64,000 nt of DNA, from the NCBI RefSeq assembly GCF_025938155.1, contig NZ_JAPCZG010000003.1, forward strand, positions 1 to 64,000, in the 5' to 3' direction. Positions 44,207 to 53,867 of the stretch are shown here, piece by piece. The notes under the pieces are model-generated. The model did no database searches. It saw only the letters and a list, made by a program, of their open reading frames with translations, and was not told where the DNA came from. Made by a program: the position numbers and the translations under genes. Origin of the DNA: Novosphingobium sp. KCTC 2891. GTDB taxonomy: Bacteria > Pseudomonadota > Alphaproteobacteria > Sphingomonadales > Sphingomonadaceae. Position 1 is the stretch's first letter. Every line of letters begins with the position of its first letter.

Positions 44207-44614
44207 ATGAGCCGATTTCTTCCTCTCGTCGTTCTGACCGCCGCACTGGCGGGGTGCACCACCGCGCCCGGCGGTGCTGCGCCAAGCCTGTCGCTGGCCG
44301 GCACGCACTGGACCGTGACCGCGATAGACGGCCAGCCGGCGGCCGCGCCCGACCGCGCGCGGTTGGGGTTCGAGGATGCGCGCCTCTCGGCCAACGTGGG
44401 CTGCAACGGCATGGGCGGCGGATATCGCATCGAGGGCGGGCGGATCGTCGCCGGCCCGCTCATGGCCACGCGGATGTTCTGCGAAGGCCCGGTGTGGCAG
44501 CAGGAACAGGCGGTCAACGCGCTGCTCGCCGGCGCACCGGAAGTGGAGCAGCACGGAGACGTTCTGCGCCTGCGCTCGGGCGGGCATTCGCTTGAAGCCA
44601 GGCGGTTGCCCTGA
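44207..44614 (+). CDS. META-domain lipoprotein
   Basis: 135 residues. Lipobox LAGC (about 14-17) after a short hydrophobic signal. The META/HslJ-like domain has LAGTHWTVTAIDGQPAAAPDRARLGFEDARLSANVGCNGMGGGYRIEGGRIVAG and MATRMFC, with the family GCNxxxGxY and T-M-C positions. Outer-membrane/periplasmic; HslJ homologues are linked to stress or novobiocin tolerance. Ends convergent with the lipoprotein gene at 44630. Confidence 0.85.
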   Translation: MSRFLPLVVLTAALAGCTTAPGGAAPSLSLAGTHWTVTAIDGQPAAAPDRARLGFEDARLSANVGCNGMGGGYRIEGGRIVAGPLMATRMFCEGPVWQQEQAVNALLAGAPEVEQHGDVLRLRSGGHSLEARRLP

Positions 44615-44629
44615 GCCTCGGCTGACAGG

Positions 44630-45415
44630 TCAATCGCCCGCGACCACTGCGGTCACGCGCCATTCGCCGTCCTTGCGTTCGGCGATGATCCGGCGGGCCA
44701 GCACGCTGCGCAGCGACGCAGTTTCGACGTAGCCCTTCCGTCCGTCCGCCGTCTCCACCTGTGTGAAGCGCGCCGCCGGATCGAAGCCCGGCGCCAGCGT
44801 GACCATTTCCCAGCTGAGCGCGGCCACGTCCGGCGCATCGGGTGCGGGCCGCTGGCGCAACGGCACGGACGGCCCGGTGGCGAGCATCGCGGTGCCGGGA
44901 TCTAGATCCTCGGGCACGTTCCAGAAATACCAGGGCATCACCGCCAACTCATCGCGCGCGGCGCACCCCAGCGGCAGGATGCGGGCAAGATCCGCCCATA
45001 GCGCTGCGCCGGTGGCCGGATCGACCAGGCGGGACGCCAGTTCGTCGCGCCCATGCCCGCCGCCATAATCGAGCGTGACGTCCTGGGCGGCGAGCGCGGC
45101 CAGCGCCGCGCCGTCGCGCGCCTTCACGGCATCGCCCAGCCGCGCGCGGAATGCGGGCCAGCCGGGCTGCGCGGCGCATTCGTCGCGCGGGGCATAGCGG
45201 GCGGGGGCGGGTGCCTCGCTAGGGACGGAGGCAGGGGCGACGGACGGCGCAGGCACCGGCTCGGCAGGGGCGGGCGACGGTGCGGGAACCGCGCGCGCAG
45301 TGGGCGAGGGGGCCGCGCGGCGCGTGGGCGCGGCATCGGGGCGGTCGCAGGCGGTGAGCGCGAGCAGCGCTGCCAATGCCGCCACTGCCCGTTCCCGATG
45401 GTCCCGCCTGTGCAT
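44630..45415 (-). CDS. Pro/Ala-rich lipoprotein with SH3-like C-terminal region
   Basis: 261 residues. Lipobox LTAC (20-23) follows AVAALAALLA. Residues 25-75 are a Pro/Ala linker (APSPAPAEPVPAPSVAP). The folded part has two pieces: a nuclear-transport-factor-like segment (FRARLGDAVKARDGAALAALAAQDVTLDYGGGHG) and an SH3b-like segment (VPLRQRPAPDAPDVAALSWEMVTL ... VETADGRKGYVETASLRSVLARRIIAERKDGEWRVTAVVAGD). It starts 3 nt after the rmuC stop. Probably periplasmic and envelope-associated; function not known. Confidence 0.8.
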   Translation of the reverse strand: MHRRDHRERAVAALAALLALTACDRPDAAPTRRAAPSPTARAVPAPSPAPAEPVPAPSVAPASVPSEAPAPARYAPRDECAAQPGWPAFRARLGDAVKARDGAALAALAAQDVTLDYGGGHGRDELASRLVDPATGAALWADLARILPLGCAARDELAVMPWYFWNVPEDLDPGTAMLATGPSVPLRQRPAPDAPDVAALSWEMVTLAPGFDPAARFTQVETADGRKGYVETASLRSVLARRIIAERKDGEWRVTAVVAGD

Positions 45416-45418
45416 TCC

Positions 45419-47083
45419 CTACCCCGCGACAGGCTCCGCATGGGCGGCGCCGTCTTCCGCTTCAATCGCGGGCAGGGCGGCCGGTTCCACCACCGCATCG
45501 GCATAGCGCGGCGCCGTTTCGATCAGCGGCACGTCCTCGATCTCGCGCTTGCCGATCTCGATGTGCTTGTCGCGCAGGCGCTTGCCGGACGACAGCACGT
45601 TGCGCTCGAAGCTGCCGACGAACTTGTTGTAGTTGGTGACCGCGCTTTCCAGGCCCGATCCGACGCGCTTGAGGTGCTCGGCGGCGGTGGCCAGCCGGTC
45701 GTAAAGCTCGCCGCCCATGCGGCCGATCTCGCGCGCCTCGCGTGCCAGCCCGTCCTGCCGCCAGACCTGCGCGACCGTGCGCGCGATGGCGACGAGGTTG
45801 GTGGGGCTGGCCAGCAGCACGCGGCGTTCGAAGGCGAAGTCCCACAGCGTGGGATCGCGCTCCAGCGCGGCAGCGATGAAATGCTCGCCCGGCACGAACA
45901 TCAGCACGTAGTCCGGCGCTTCCTCGAACTGGCTTTGGTAGGACTTGGCGCCAAGCTGCTGGATGTGGTTGCGCATCGACTGGACGTGCGCGGTCAGCGC
46001 CACCTTGCGCGTCTCGTCGTCCTCGGCCTCGAACGCGTCCTGATAGGCGTTGAGCGAGACCTTGGCGTCGATCACCAGCAGCTTGTTGCCGGGCACGCGC
46101 ACGATGGCGTCAGGGCGCAGGCGGCCGTCCTCGGTGTTGACCGAATGCTCGGTGACGAAGTCGGTGTGTTCGGCAAGGCCGCACTGTTCCAGCACGTTGC
46201 GCAGCTGCAATTCGCCCCAGCGGCCGCGCGTCTTGGGGCCGTTGCGCAGGCTGTTGCCGAGCTGCGCGGCGGCGGCGCGCACCGCTTCCTGCCCGTCGCG
46301 CATCGACTGGATCAGGCCGGTCAGGTTGCCGAAGGCATCGACGCGGTCCTTCTCCAGCTTGCCGACCTGCTCTTCGTAGCTTTTCAGCCGCTGGTCGACC
46401 GGGGCGAGCAGCGTCTTCAGGCGTTCGGCGCTGTTCTTCTCGCTTTCCTCGAAGCGGGCGTGGGCGCGGTTGAGGAAAGTTTCCTGCGCCTTTTCCAGCA
46501 CCTTGTTGCCGGCGTTCTCGAACTCCTTGCGCAGCGCTTCCTGCGCCTCGACCAGCAGCCGCTTCTGCTCGGCGAAGTTTTCGGCATCGGCCTTGAGCCG
46601 CTCCAGCTCGGCGCGAACCGCATCGCGGTCGGCGCGGATCTTGGCCAGTTCGGCGCGGGCGACTTCGCCTTCGGCGGCGCGGGTCTGCGCGGCGGAAAGC
46701 GCGGGGGCCAGCGTGTCGCGCTCCTGCCGGATCGCGTCGCGTTCCAGGCCCAGCTTTTCCAGCTCGCCGCGCAGCCCTTCAAGCTCGGCAATGCGTGCTT
46801 CCGCACTGGCGAGCGCGGGGGCGAGCACCTCGCGTTCGCGTCGCAGCGCGGCCAGTTCCCCGGCGATCTGGTCGGTCTGGCGTGCGCGCTCGGCCATCGT
46901 GGCGAGATCGACGGCCATCGCCTTGACCGTGGCTTCGTGGGCCTTGGCCTCGGCCTCGCGCTCGGCGTGGCGGGCCTTCCAGTCGGCGACGGGGCGACCG
47001 CCGAGAACCCAGCCGATGGCGAGCCCGAGAACGGTCGCGCCGAGCAGGAACGCGGCGAAGAAGGGCATCGAATCCAAGATCAT
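45419..47083 (-). CDS. rmuC: DNA recombination protein RmuC homologue
   Basis: 554 residues. An N-terminal TM helix (FFAAFLLGATVLGLAIGWVLGG), a long Glu/Arg/Ala coiled coil (about 35-235), and the RmuC core: NSLRNGPKTRGRWGELQLRNVLEQCGLAEHTDF, DAIVRVPGNKLLVIDAKVSLNAYQDAFEAEDDE and DYVLMFVPGEHFIAAALERDPTLWDFAFERRVLLASPTNLVAI. The restriction-nuclease-like core suggests a role limiting inversions or recombination. Third in recR-def-rmuC-lipoprotein. Confidence 0.93.
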   Translation of the reverse strand: MILDSMPFFAAFLLGATVLGLAIGWVLGGRPVADWKARHAEREAEAKAHEATVKAMAVDLATMAERARQTDQIAGELAALRREREVLAPALASAEARIAELEGLRGELEKLGLERDAIRQERDTLAPALSAAQTRAAEGEVARAELAKIRADRDAVRAELERLKADAENFAEQKRLLVEAQEALRKEFENAGNKVLEKAQETFLNRAHARFEESEKNSAERLKTLLAPVDQRLKSYEEQVGKLEKDRVDAFGNLTGLIQSMRDGQEAVRAAAAQLGNSLRNGPKTRGRWGELQLRNVLEQCGLAEHTDFVTEHSVNTEDGRLRPDAIVRVPGNKLLVIDAKVSLNAYQDAFEAEDDETRKVALTAHVQSMRNHIQQLGAKSYQSQFEEAPDYVLMFVPGEHFIAAALERDPTLWDFAFERRVLLASPTNLVAIARTVAQVWRQDGLAREAREIGRMGGELYDRLATAAEHLKRVGSGLESAVTNYNKFVGSFERNVLSSGKRLRDKHIEIGKREIEDVPLIETAPRYADAVVEPAALPAIEAEDGAAHAEPVAG

Positions 47084-47183
47084 GCTCCGTGCAGAACGAA
47101 GCGTGAACCTAGCAGTGACCGGCCCGCCGTGGCAAGCGCGCCGGCACGACCCGAACGATACCTGAAGCTACCCGAGGCGAACC

Positions 47184-47753
47184 TCAGGCAACCTTGCGCA
47201 GCTTATCCAGCTTCTTGAGCGCCATCTGGCGCTTGAGGCGCGAGAGGTGGTCGATGAACAGGATGCCCTCGAGGTGATCCATCTCGTGCTGGAGGCAGGT
47301 GGCCATCAGGCCGTCCATGTCCTCTTCGTGACGGTTGCCGTCGAGATCCTGCCAGCGGGCGCGGATACGCGACGGACGTTCGACGTCGGCATAGATCTCG
47401 GGCACCGAGAGGCAGCCTTCGCTGTAGAGCGTGTGCTCTTCCGACGGATCGAGGATTTCCGGGTTGATGAACACCCGGGGTTCCTTCTTCACCGGCTGGT
47501 GCGTGTGGTGGTGGCCGCCGTGCGAGTGGCACACTTCAGGCTCCGCGTCCGGATCGTCGGGCTGGAGATCGATCACCAGCACGCGCAGCGGGACGTCCAC
47601 CTGGATGGCGGCGAGGCCGATGCCGGGGGCGTCGTACATCGTCTCGAACATGTCGGCGACGAGCGTGCGGAGTTCATCGTCGAACTTGTCGACGGGAGCC
47701 GAGATCTGCTTGAGGCGCGGATCGGGGACTTCGAGGATTTCGCGGATGGCCAT
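47184..47753 (-). CDS. def: Peptide deformylase with His-rich insertion
   Basis: 189 residues. All three active-site motifs are present: GIGLAAIQV (44-52), EGCLSVP (112-118, zinc Cys114) and QHEMDH (155-160, zinc His pair with catalytic Glu). An insertion at 65-90 contains CHSHGGHHHTH (75-85), unusual in the family and perhaps a metal-loading or metal-buffering loop. It removes formyl from nascent protein N termini. The recR gene is upstream on the same strand; fmt, its usual partner, lies divergently beyond recR. Confidence 0.95.
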   Translation of the reverse strand: MAIREILEVPDPRLKQISAPVDKFDDELRTLVADMFETMYDAPGIGLAAIQVDVPLRVLVIDLQPDDPDAEPEVCHSHGGHHHTHQPVKKEPRVFINPEILDPSEEHTLYSEGCLSVPEIYADVERPSRIRARWQDLDGNRHEEDMDGLMATCLQHEMDHLEGILFIDHLSRLKRQMALKKLDKLRKVA

Positions 47754-47821
47754 GGGCCGCAGATAAGCGCGATGCGTCGGAGTCGCAAGAAGGGCGATTT
47801 CGATCCGTGTGATCGGTCCCG

Positions 47822-48418
47822 TCAGCCGATCGGGCGGCGCGCGCGCAGCGCCTGCGCCAGTGTGCCTTCATCCAGGTAGTCGAGTTCGCCGCCCACCGGC
47901 AACCCGTGGGCAAGCTGGGTGACGCGCACCGGATACTGTTCCAGCCGTTCGGCGATGTAGTGCGCGGTGGTCTGGCCTTCGAGCGTGGCGTTCATCGCCA
48001 GCACGACCTCGTCGATCCCGCCCTGCGCCACGCGGCCGAGCAGGCCGGCGATGGTGAGGTCTTCGGGGCGCACGCCTTCGAGCGCGGACAAGCGGCCGCC
48101 CAGCACGTGGTAGGTGCCGGTGAACAGCCGCGCGCGGTCGAGCGCCCAGAGGTCGGCGACTTCCTCCACCACGCAGATCGCGCGGGCATCGCGGCGCGGG
48201 TCGGCGCAGATGCCGCAGGGGTTGGTGGTATCGACATTGCCGCAGGTGTCGCATTCGACCAGCCGGTCGCGCACGGTGGCCAGCGCCTCGACCAGCTGGG
48301 CGAGCGCGGTCTCGCGCCGCTTGATCAGCCACAGCACCGCGCGGCGAGCCGAACGCGGGCCAAGGCCGGGAAGGCGGGCGAGGGCGCCGGCCAGCGCCTC
48401 GATCTCTTGCGATGCCAT
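47822..48418 (-). CDS. recR: Recombination protein RecR
   Basis: 198 residues from ATG 48418. Helix-hairpin-helix [17 protein letters not shown], the C4 zinc finger [16 protein letters not shown], then a Toprim domain ([57 protein letters not shown]). Works with RecO/RecF to load RecA. The longer frame to 48487 adds residues not found in the family. Divergent from fmt across 52 nt. Confidence 0.95.
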   Translation of the reverse strand: MASQEIEALAGALARLPGLGPRSARRAVLWLIKRRETALAQLVEALATVRDRLVECDTCGNVDTTNPCGICADPRRDARAICVVEEVADLWALDRARLFTGTYHVLGGRLSALEGVRPEDLTIAGLLGRVAQGGIDEVVLAMNATLEGQTTAHYIAERLEQYPVRVTQLAHGLPVGGELDYLDEGTLAQALRARRPIG

Positions 48419-48470
48419 GGCGGCACAGATAGGGCCGGCGGCGATAAACGAAAGGCTTTTTGGACCCGCC

Positions 48471-49376
48471 ATGCGCATCGTCTTCATGGGAACCCCGGAT
48501 TTCGCGGTGCCGACGCTTCAGGCGCTGGTCGCCGCCGGGCACGAGGTCGTCGCGGCCTATAGCCAGCCGCCGCGTCCGGCGGGGCGCGGCAAGAAGCTGC
48601 AACCCTCACCCGTGCATCTGGCGGCGGAAGCGCACGGGATCGAAGTGCGCACCCCGGTTTCGCTGAAAGGCGCGGAGGAACAGGCGGCCTTCGCGGCGCT
48701 GGAGGCGGACGTGGCGGTGGTCGCCGCCTATGGCCTGATCCTGCCGCAAGCGGTGCTGGATGCGCCCCGGTTGGGCTGCCTCAACGTCCATGGCTCGATC
48801 CTGCCGCGCTGGCGCGGGGCGGCGCCGGTGCAGCGTGCGATCCTGGCGGGGGACGCGGCGACCGGTGTGGCGATCATGCAGATGGAGCGCGGGCTGGATA
48901 CCGGGCCGATGCTGGCCAAGGTGGAAACCCCGGTGGACGGCAAGACCGCCGGCGACCTGACCGCCGAACTGGCGGCCAAGGGCGCGGCGCTGATGGTGGA
49001 GGTGCTGGCGAACCTTCCCGCGCATCCGCCGGTGGTGCAGCCGGAGGAGGGCGTGACTTACGCCCACAAGATCGACAAGGTGGAAAGCCGGCTGGACTTC
49101 ACCCGGAGCGCGGTGGACGCGGAGCGGCAGGTGCGCGCTTTCGCGCCGGCACCGGGCGCGTTCTTCGAGCTGGAAGGCGAGCGTTACCGCGTACTGGCAG
49201 CGGTGGTGGTGGATGGAGCGGGCACGCCGGGCGCCGTGCTGGATGATGCGCTGACCATCGCTTGCAGCGAGGGCGCCTTGCGGCCGACGATCGTGCAGCG
49301 CGCCGGGCGTCCGGCGATGGACACGGCGGCGCTGCTGCGGGGACGGGCGATACCGGCCGGCACGGTGCTGGGCTGA
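48471..49376 (+). CDS. fmt: Methionyl-tRNA formyltransferase
   Basis: 301 residues. [19 protein letters not shown], the folate-binding/catalytic [25 protein letters not shown] with Asn-His, [11 protein letters not shown] (Asp), and the C-terminal OB-like domain with [14 protein letters not shown]. It formylates Met on initiator tRNA; an initiator tRNA happens to lie at the window's left end. ATG 48471 matches the universal fmt N terminus. Followed by truA at 17 nt. Confidence 0.96.
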   Translation: MRIVFMGTPDFAVPTLQALVAAGHEVVAAYSQPPRPAGRGKKLQPSPVHLAAEAHGIEVRTPVSLKGAEEQAAFAALEADVAVVAAYGLILPQAVLDAPRLGCLNVHGSILPRWRGAAPVQRAILAGDAATGVAIMQMERGLDTGPMLAKVETPVDGKTAGDLTAELAAKGAALMVEVLANLPAHPPVVQPEEGVTYAHKIDKVESRLDFTRSAVDAERQVRAFAPAPGAFFELEGERYRVLAAVVVDGAGTPGAVLDDALTIACSEGALRPTIVQRAGRPAMDTAALLRGRAIPAGTVLG

Positions 49377-49392
49377 TGGCGGGACGTGCACG

Positions 49393-50148
49393 ATGACCCG
49401 GTTCGCGCTTACGCTCGAATGGGACGGCACGCCGTTCATGGGCTTCCAGCGGCAGTCGCATGGACCCAGCGTGCAGCAGGCGGTGGAAGAGGCGGCCGAA
49501 ACGGTCGTGGGTCACCCGGTGACGGTGTTCGCCTCCGGCCGCACCGACACCGGCGTCCATGCGCTGGCGATGCGCGTGCATTTCGACAGCACGAAGGACA
49601 TCGATCCCTTCCGCCTGTCCGAGGCGCTCAACGCCCGGCTGCGGCTGGCGCGGGCGCCGATCGCGGTGCTGGATGCCTGCGTGGTCGCGGCAGACTGGCA
49701 CGCGCGGTTTTCCTGCGTGGGCCGCGCCTATGAATACCGCATCGCCAACCGCCGCGCACCGCTGACGCTGGAAGCGGGGCGGGCTTGGCGGATCGGGCGA
49801 CCCCTGGACGAGGGCGCGATGCACGAGGCGGCGCAGGCGCTGGTCGGGCACCACGATTTCACGACGTTTCGTTCGGCGCATTGCCAGTCGGCCAGCCCGG
49901 TCAAGACGCTCGACCGGCTGGACGTGCGGCGCGAGGGCGACCACGTGATCGTCGAGGCGGCGGCGCGCAGTTTCCTGCACCACCAGGTGCGCTCGATGGT
50001 GGGGTGCCTCGCGCTGGTGGGGCAGGGATTGTGGGCGGTGGCGGACATGGGCGCGGCGCTGGCTGCGCGGAACCGTTGCAAACTGGGACTGAATGCGCCA
50101 CCCGAAGGGCTATACTTCGTAAAAGCGATCTATCCGGGAGAATCATGA
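49393..50148 (+). CDS. truA: tRNA pseudouridine synthase A
   Basis: 251 residues. Catalytic Asp in [12 protein letters not shown], preceded by [27 protein letters not shown] and the C-terminal [19 protein letters not shown] are diagnostic. Converts U38-40 of the tRNA anticodon stem to pseudouridine. The stop overlaps the start of the next gene by 4 nt. Confidence 0.96.
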   Translation: MTRFALTLEWDGTPFMGFQRQSHGPSVQQAVEEAAETVVGHPVTVFASGRTDTGVHALAMRVHFDSTKDIDPFRLSEALNARLRLARAPIAVLDACVVAADWHARFSCVGRAYEYRIANRRAPLTLEAGRAWRIGRPLDEGAMHEAAQALVGHHDFTTFRSAHCQSASPVKTLDRLDVRREGDHVIVEAAARSFLHHQVRSMVGCLALVGQGLWAVADMGAALAARNRCKLGLNAPPEGLYFVKAIYPGES

Positions 50149-51260
50149 TGTCACAGGTGCGCGGGCTGCAACTGTTGTCGACGCTGGAAGAGACCGGCAA
50201 GCTGACTGTCGAACTCGTCGAGCAGACCTTGCCCGATCCGACCGGGCACGAAGTGCTGATCCGCGTGGAAGCGGCGCCGATCAATCCTTCGGACCTTGGC
50301 CTGCTGTTCGGCCCGGCCGACGTCGAGAACGCCGAATATTCGGACGGCAAGATCGTGGCGCAGATGCCCGAGCCGGGCCTGCGGGCGATGAAGGCGCGCT
50401 GGGGCATGGCGATGCCGGTGGGCAACGAAGGCGCAGGCACGGTGATCGCGGCGGGCGATGCGCCCGAAGCGCAAGCGCTGCTGGGCAAGGTCGTGACCTG
50501 CATTCCCGGCGGGATGTATGCGCAATACCGTGTGGTCGATGCGCGCGAATGCATGGTGCTGAACGACGGCACGAGTGCGGAGGAAGGGGCCTCGGCCTTC
50601 GTCAACCCGCTGACGGCGCTCAGCTTTGTCGAATGCATGAAGCGCGAGGGGCATACCGGCCTGGTCCACACCGCCGCCGCGTCGAACCTTGGTCAGATGC
50701 TTGTGCGCATCTGCCAGGAAGACAACGTGCCGCTGGTGAACATCGTGCGCAGCCCGGCGCAGGTGGCGATCCTGAAGGAAATCGGTGCGGAACACATCGT
50801 CGATTCGTCGGCGCCCACTTTCCTCGACGATCTGGCCGCTGCGCTGACCGCGACGGGGGCGACGATGGCGTTCGACGCGATCGGTGGCGGCAAGCTGGTC
50901 AGCCAGATCCTGACCGCGATGGAACAGGTGGCGAATCAGGGCGCAGCCTTCAGCCGCTATGGCTCGAACAGCCCGAAGCAGGCCTATATCTACGGCGCGC
51001 TCGATCTTTCGCCGACGGTGCTGACGCGCAATTTCGGGTTCTCGTGGGGGGTCAACGGCTTCCTCCTGATGCCTTTCCTGCAGAAGATCGGCGAGCAGAA
51101 CGTCGAACGTCTGCGCCAGCGCGTGCGCGACGGGCTCAAGACGACGTTCGCCAGCAAGTACAAGGCGCGGGTTTCGTTGCAGCAGGCGCTGACGCGCGAG
51201 GCGGCGCTGGACTACAACGCGCGGCGCACGGGCGAGAAGTACCTGATCCTGCCCAACTGA
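50145..51260 (+). CDS. MDR-superfamily zinc-independent oxidoreductase (quinone-reductase-like)
   Basis: 371 residues from ATG 50145 (ATG 50148 is equally near GGGAG). GroES-like half with [16 protein letters not shown] and [16 protein letters not shown](P) half with [30 protein letters not shown] (AxxxxG) and [15 protein letters not shown]. Structural and catalytic zinc cysteines of alcohol dehydrogenases are missing. A distinct large insertion/C terminus ([34 protein letters not shown]) marks a bacterial subgroup of NADPH:quinone/enoyl reductase-like enzymes. Coupled to truA by ATGA. Confidence 0.87.
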   Translation: MMSQVRGLQLLSTLEETGKLTVELVEQTLPDPTGHEVLIRVEAAPINPSDLGLLFGPADVENAEYSDGKIVAQMPEPGLRAMKARWGMAMPVGNEGAGTVIAAGDAPEAQALLGKVVTCIPGGMYAQYRVVDARECMVLNDGTSAEEGASAFVNPLTALSFVECMKREGHTGLVHTAAASNLGQMLVRICQEDNVPLVNIVRSPAQVAILKEIGAEHIVDSSAPTFLDDLAAALTATGATMAFDAIGGGKLVSQILTAMEQVANQGAAFSRYGSNSPKQAYIYGALDLSPTVLTRNFGFSWGVNGFLLMPFLQKIGEQNVERLRQRVRDGLKTTFASKYKARVSLQQALTREAALDYNARRTGEKYLILPN

Positions 51261-51387
51261 AGGGGCGCGGCCTAAGGGATTCCACAGAGCCGCATACAAG
51301 GACCTCCTAATCATCCGGACCTAGACCGGGTCATGGGGCCGACCCGCTGCGGTGGGCCCCATCGCTCGAGACGGGGAAGGGGGTCAG

Positions 51388-53814
51388 GTGTTGGGCAAGT
51401 TGCGCCAGGCGGTGCTGGGCCATCCGCTCACGATGAGGCGGTTGATCGCGCACGAAGTTGGCGAGCAGGATCGCGACTGGTTCGACGGGTGCCGGCTGGA
51501 CCAGCTCCATGCCGCGCCCGCGGGTCGGTTCGAAGCCGGACGCTGCGCGCTGCTGTTCCTGATCGCCGCGCCGTCCTATCCGGTTCTTGCCCTTGCGATT
51601 CCGCTTTGCGCCTTGCTGTTGATCGGCGGCCTGAGCGGGCTGCACCGGGCGCGGGCCAACGGCGTTTCGCCGCAGCAGATGCTGCGGCTGTGGGGCGGCT
51701 ATCTGGTCCTGCGCGCGCTGTTGATGGGCAGCCTTGGCGCGGTGCTGGTCACGAGCGTGGCGCCGGACCGGCTGATCCCGCTGATCATGCTGATCGCGCT
51801 GTCCAATTCCATGGATTCTTTCGCGCAGTACACTGTGCCGGTGGTCGGCACGGCCTCTGGCTGGATCTCCTGCATTGCGTTGGCGGTGCCGCTGTCGCTG
51901 CGGCCGGAAACGGGCATGACGCTGGTTCTGCTCGTCTCGCTGCTGCAGCTGATGACCGTGCATATGCGCATGTTCAATCTCAACTATCTGTTTTCCACGC
52001 GGCGGCTGCGCACGCGCAAGCTGCAGGACGCCAACGAGACGATTCAGCTCCTGCTCAACCAGTATGACGAGCACGGCAGCGACTGGCTGGTCGAGACCGA
52101 CGCGCAAGGGTTCATTCTCAAGCCTTCGGAGCGGCTCTGTCGTTCGACCGGCAAGAGTGCGGCCGAGCTGGAGGGGCTGAAGCTGACCGCGCTGTTCGAG
52201 GCCGGGCCGCAGCTCGATGCGCTGCGCCGCGCGGCGCGCCGGATGAAGCCGTTCCGCGACATGCCGGTGGGCATCGCGGTGGCGGGCGAGATGCGCTGGT
52301 GGTCGATTTCCGGGTGCCCGGTCTTCGCGCGCGATGGACAGCACCGGGGCTTTCGCGGGTTCGTGCGCGACGTGACCGACCGCTATCTGGCGGAGAACAA
52401 GGTCCTTTATCTGGCGCATCACGATCCCTTGACCCGCCTTGCCAATCGCGCCGAGTTCCAGGCGCGGCTGGACCAGCACCTTGCCGCCGCACCCCGCGGC
52501 GGGCAGGCGGCGCTGCTGTTCGTCGATCTCGACAATTTCAAGCTCATCAACGACAGCATGGGCCATGCCACGGGCGACCGCGTGCTGGCCGAGGCCGCAT
52601 CGCGCCTGTCGCAGCGGGTTTCGGCGCGCGATCTGGTGGCGCGGCTGGGCGGAGACGAGTTCGCGGTGCTGCTGCGGCGGCCGCGTTCGCCCGCGGCGGT
52701 GATGGAACTGGCACAGGCCATCGTGCGCGACATCGGGCTGCCGATGGAGGCCGACGGCCGCATCCTGCAAGTGGGCGCGAGCATCGGCGTGGCCATGGCG
52801 CCGGACCATGCAGGCGAAGGCGAAGGCCTGCTGCGCGCGGCCGACATGGCGCTCTATGATGCCAAGGCGCAGGGCCGGGGCCAGGCCTCGCTCTACAACG
52901 CGGGCATGAAGGAGGAGCTGTTCGAGCGGCGCGCGCTGGAGATTGACATGCGCGGCGCGCTGGCGGCGGGGCAGTTCACGCTCCACTATCAGCCGCTGCA
53001 CCGGCTCGATACCGACGAGATCGCGGGGTTCGAGGCGTTGCTGCGCTGGAACCACCCGACGCGCGGAATGATCGAGCCGGGCCGGTTCATTCCCGTCGCC
53101 GAGGAAAGCGGGCTGATCCTCCAGATCGGCGAATGGGTGCTGCGCGAGGCGCTGGCCGAGGCTTCGACCTGGCCGGAGCACCTGACCGTGGCGGTCAACG
53201 TCTCGGCAGCGCAGATGCGCGGCGGCGAACTGCTGCGGCAGGTGGTGGCGCTTTCGTCCACCGGCTTCGATCCGTGCCGGCTGGAACTCGAAATCACCGA
53301 AACGATGCTGATGGAGGATTCACAGGTCCACCTGCGGCTTCTTCACCGCCTGCGCGCGCTGGGGGTGCGGATCGCGCTCGACGATTTCGGGACGGGCTAT
53401 TCCTCGCTGAACTATCTGCGCAGCTTCCCGTTCGACAAAATCAAGATCGATCGCTGCTTCGTGACGGACATTGCGAGCAGCGATGACAGCGGTGCCATTG
53501 TCGAAGCGGTGCTGGGGCTGGCGGCGCGGCTGAACATGCAGACCATTGCCGAAGGGGTAGAGGACGAGGAGCAGCTTGCGCGGCTGCGGGCGCGGGGCTG
53601 CGAGCAGGTGCAGGGATATCTGTTCAGCAAGGCGCTGCCGCCCGAGCAACTGCCGATCACGCGTCTGGGGGTGAAAGACCCCGTCGCCTTGCCGCCAGCG
53701 CCGACGCCCGAACTGCACCGGCGCGGACTGCGTCCATGCCCCACCGGCGCACTGCTGGCACAGGGCGGGTCTGCCGCAATGCGGCTGGACTGCGGCGATT
53801 GTGTGGCGTGCTGA
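51388..53814 (+). CDS. Membrane PAS-GGDEF-EAL cyclic-di-GMP protein
   Basis: 808 residues from GTG 51388, preceded by GGGAAGGGGG; GTG 51352 is an alternative. The N-terminal part has about five TM helices (ALLFLIAAPSYPVLALAI through GMTLVLLVSLLQLM), then PAS (about 225-330, SDWLVETDAQGFILKPSERLCRSTGKSA), GGDEF with intact GGDEF near residue 420 and an EAL domain (EALLRW near 547; DDFGTGYSSLNYLRSFPFDKIKID; EGVED). Both domains retain catalytic residues, so the protein could make or degrade c-di-GMP. An unusual tail ends CGDCVAC. Confidence 0.93.
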   Translation: MLGKLRQAVLGHPLTMRRLIAHEVGEQDRDWFDGCRLDQLHAAPAGRFEAGRCALLFLIAAPSYPVLALAIPLCALLLIGGLSGLHRARANGVSPQQMLRLWGGYLVLRALLMGSLGAVLVTSVAPDRLIPLIMLIALSNSMDSFAQYTVPVVGTASGWISCIALAVPLSLRPETGMTLVLLVSLLQLMTVHMRMFNLNYLFSTRRLRTRKLQDANETIQLLLNQYDEHGSDWLVETDAQGFILKPSERLCRSTGKSAAELEGLKLTALFEAGPQLDALRRAARRMKPFRDMPVGIAVAGEMRWWSISGCPVFARDGQHRGFRGFVRDVTDRYLAENKVLYLAHHDPLTRLANRAEFQARLDQHLAAAPRGGQAALLFVDLDNFKLINDSMGHATGDRVLAEAASRLSQRVSARDLVARLGGDEFAVLLRRPRSPAAVMELAQAIVRDIGLPMEADGRILQVGASIGVAMAPDHAGEGEGLLRAADMALYDAKAQGRGQASLYNAGMKEELFERRALEIDMRGALAAGQFTLHYQPLHRLDTDEIAGFEALLRWNHPTRGMIEPGRFIPVAEESGLILQIGEWVLREALAEASTWPEHLTVAVNVSAAQMRGGELLRQVVALSSTGFDPCRLELEITETMLMEDSQVHLRLLHRLRALGVRIALDDFGTGYSSLNYLRSFPFDKIKIDRCFVTDIASSDDSGAIVEAVLGLAARLNMQTIAEGVEDEEQLARLRARGCEQVQGYLFSKALPPEQLPITRLGVKDPVALPPAPTPELHRRGLRPCPTGALLAQGGSAAMRLDCGDCVAC

Positions 53815-53867
53815 AAAGGGCGCCGATGCGCGGGGGCTGCTGAACGGGGGCGCTGGCCCCCGTCCGC

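Noticed and set aside
51331..53181. 616-residue minus-strand frame across the GGDEF-EAL gene
   Set aside because: Arg/Gln-rich mirror of the coding strand; no domain seen.
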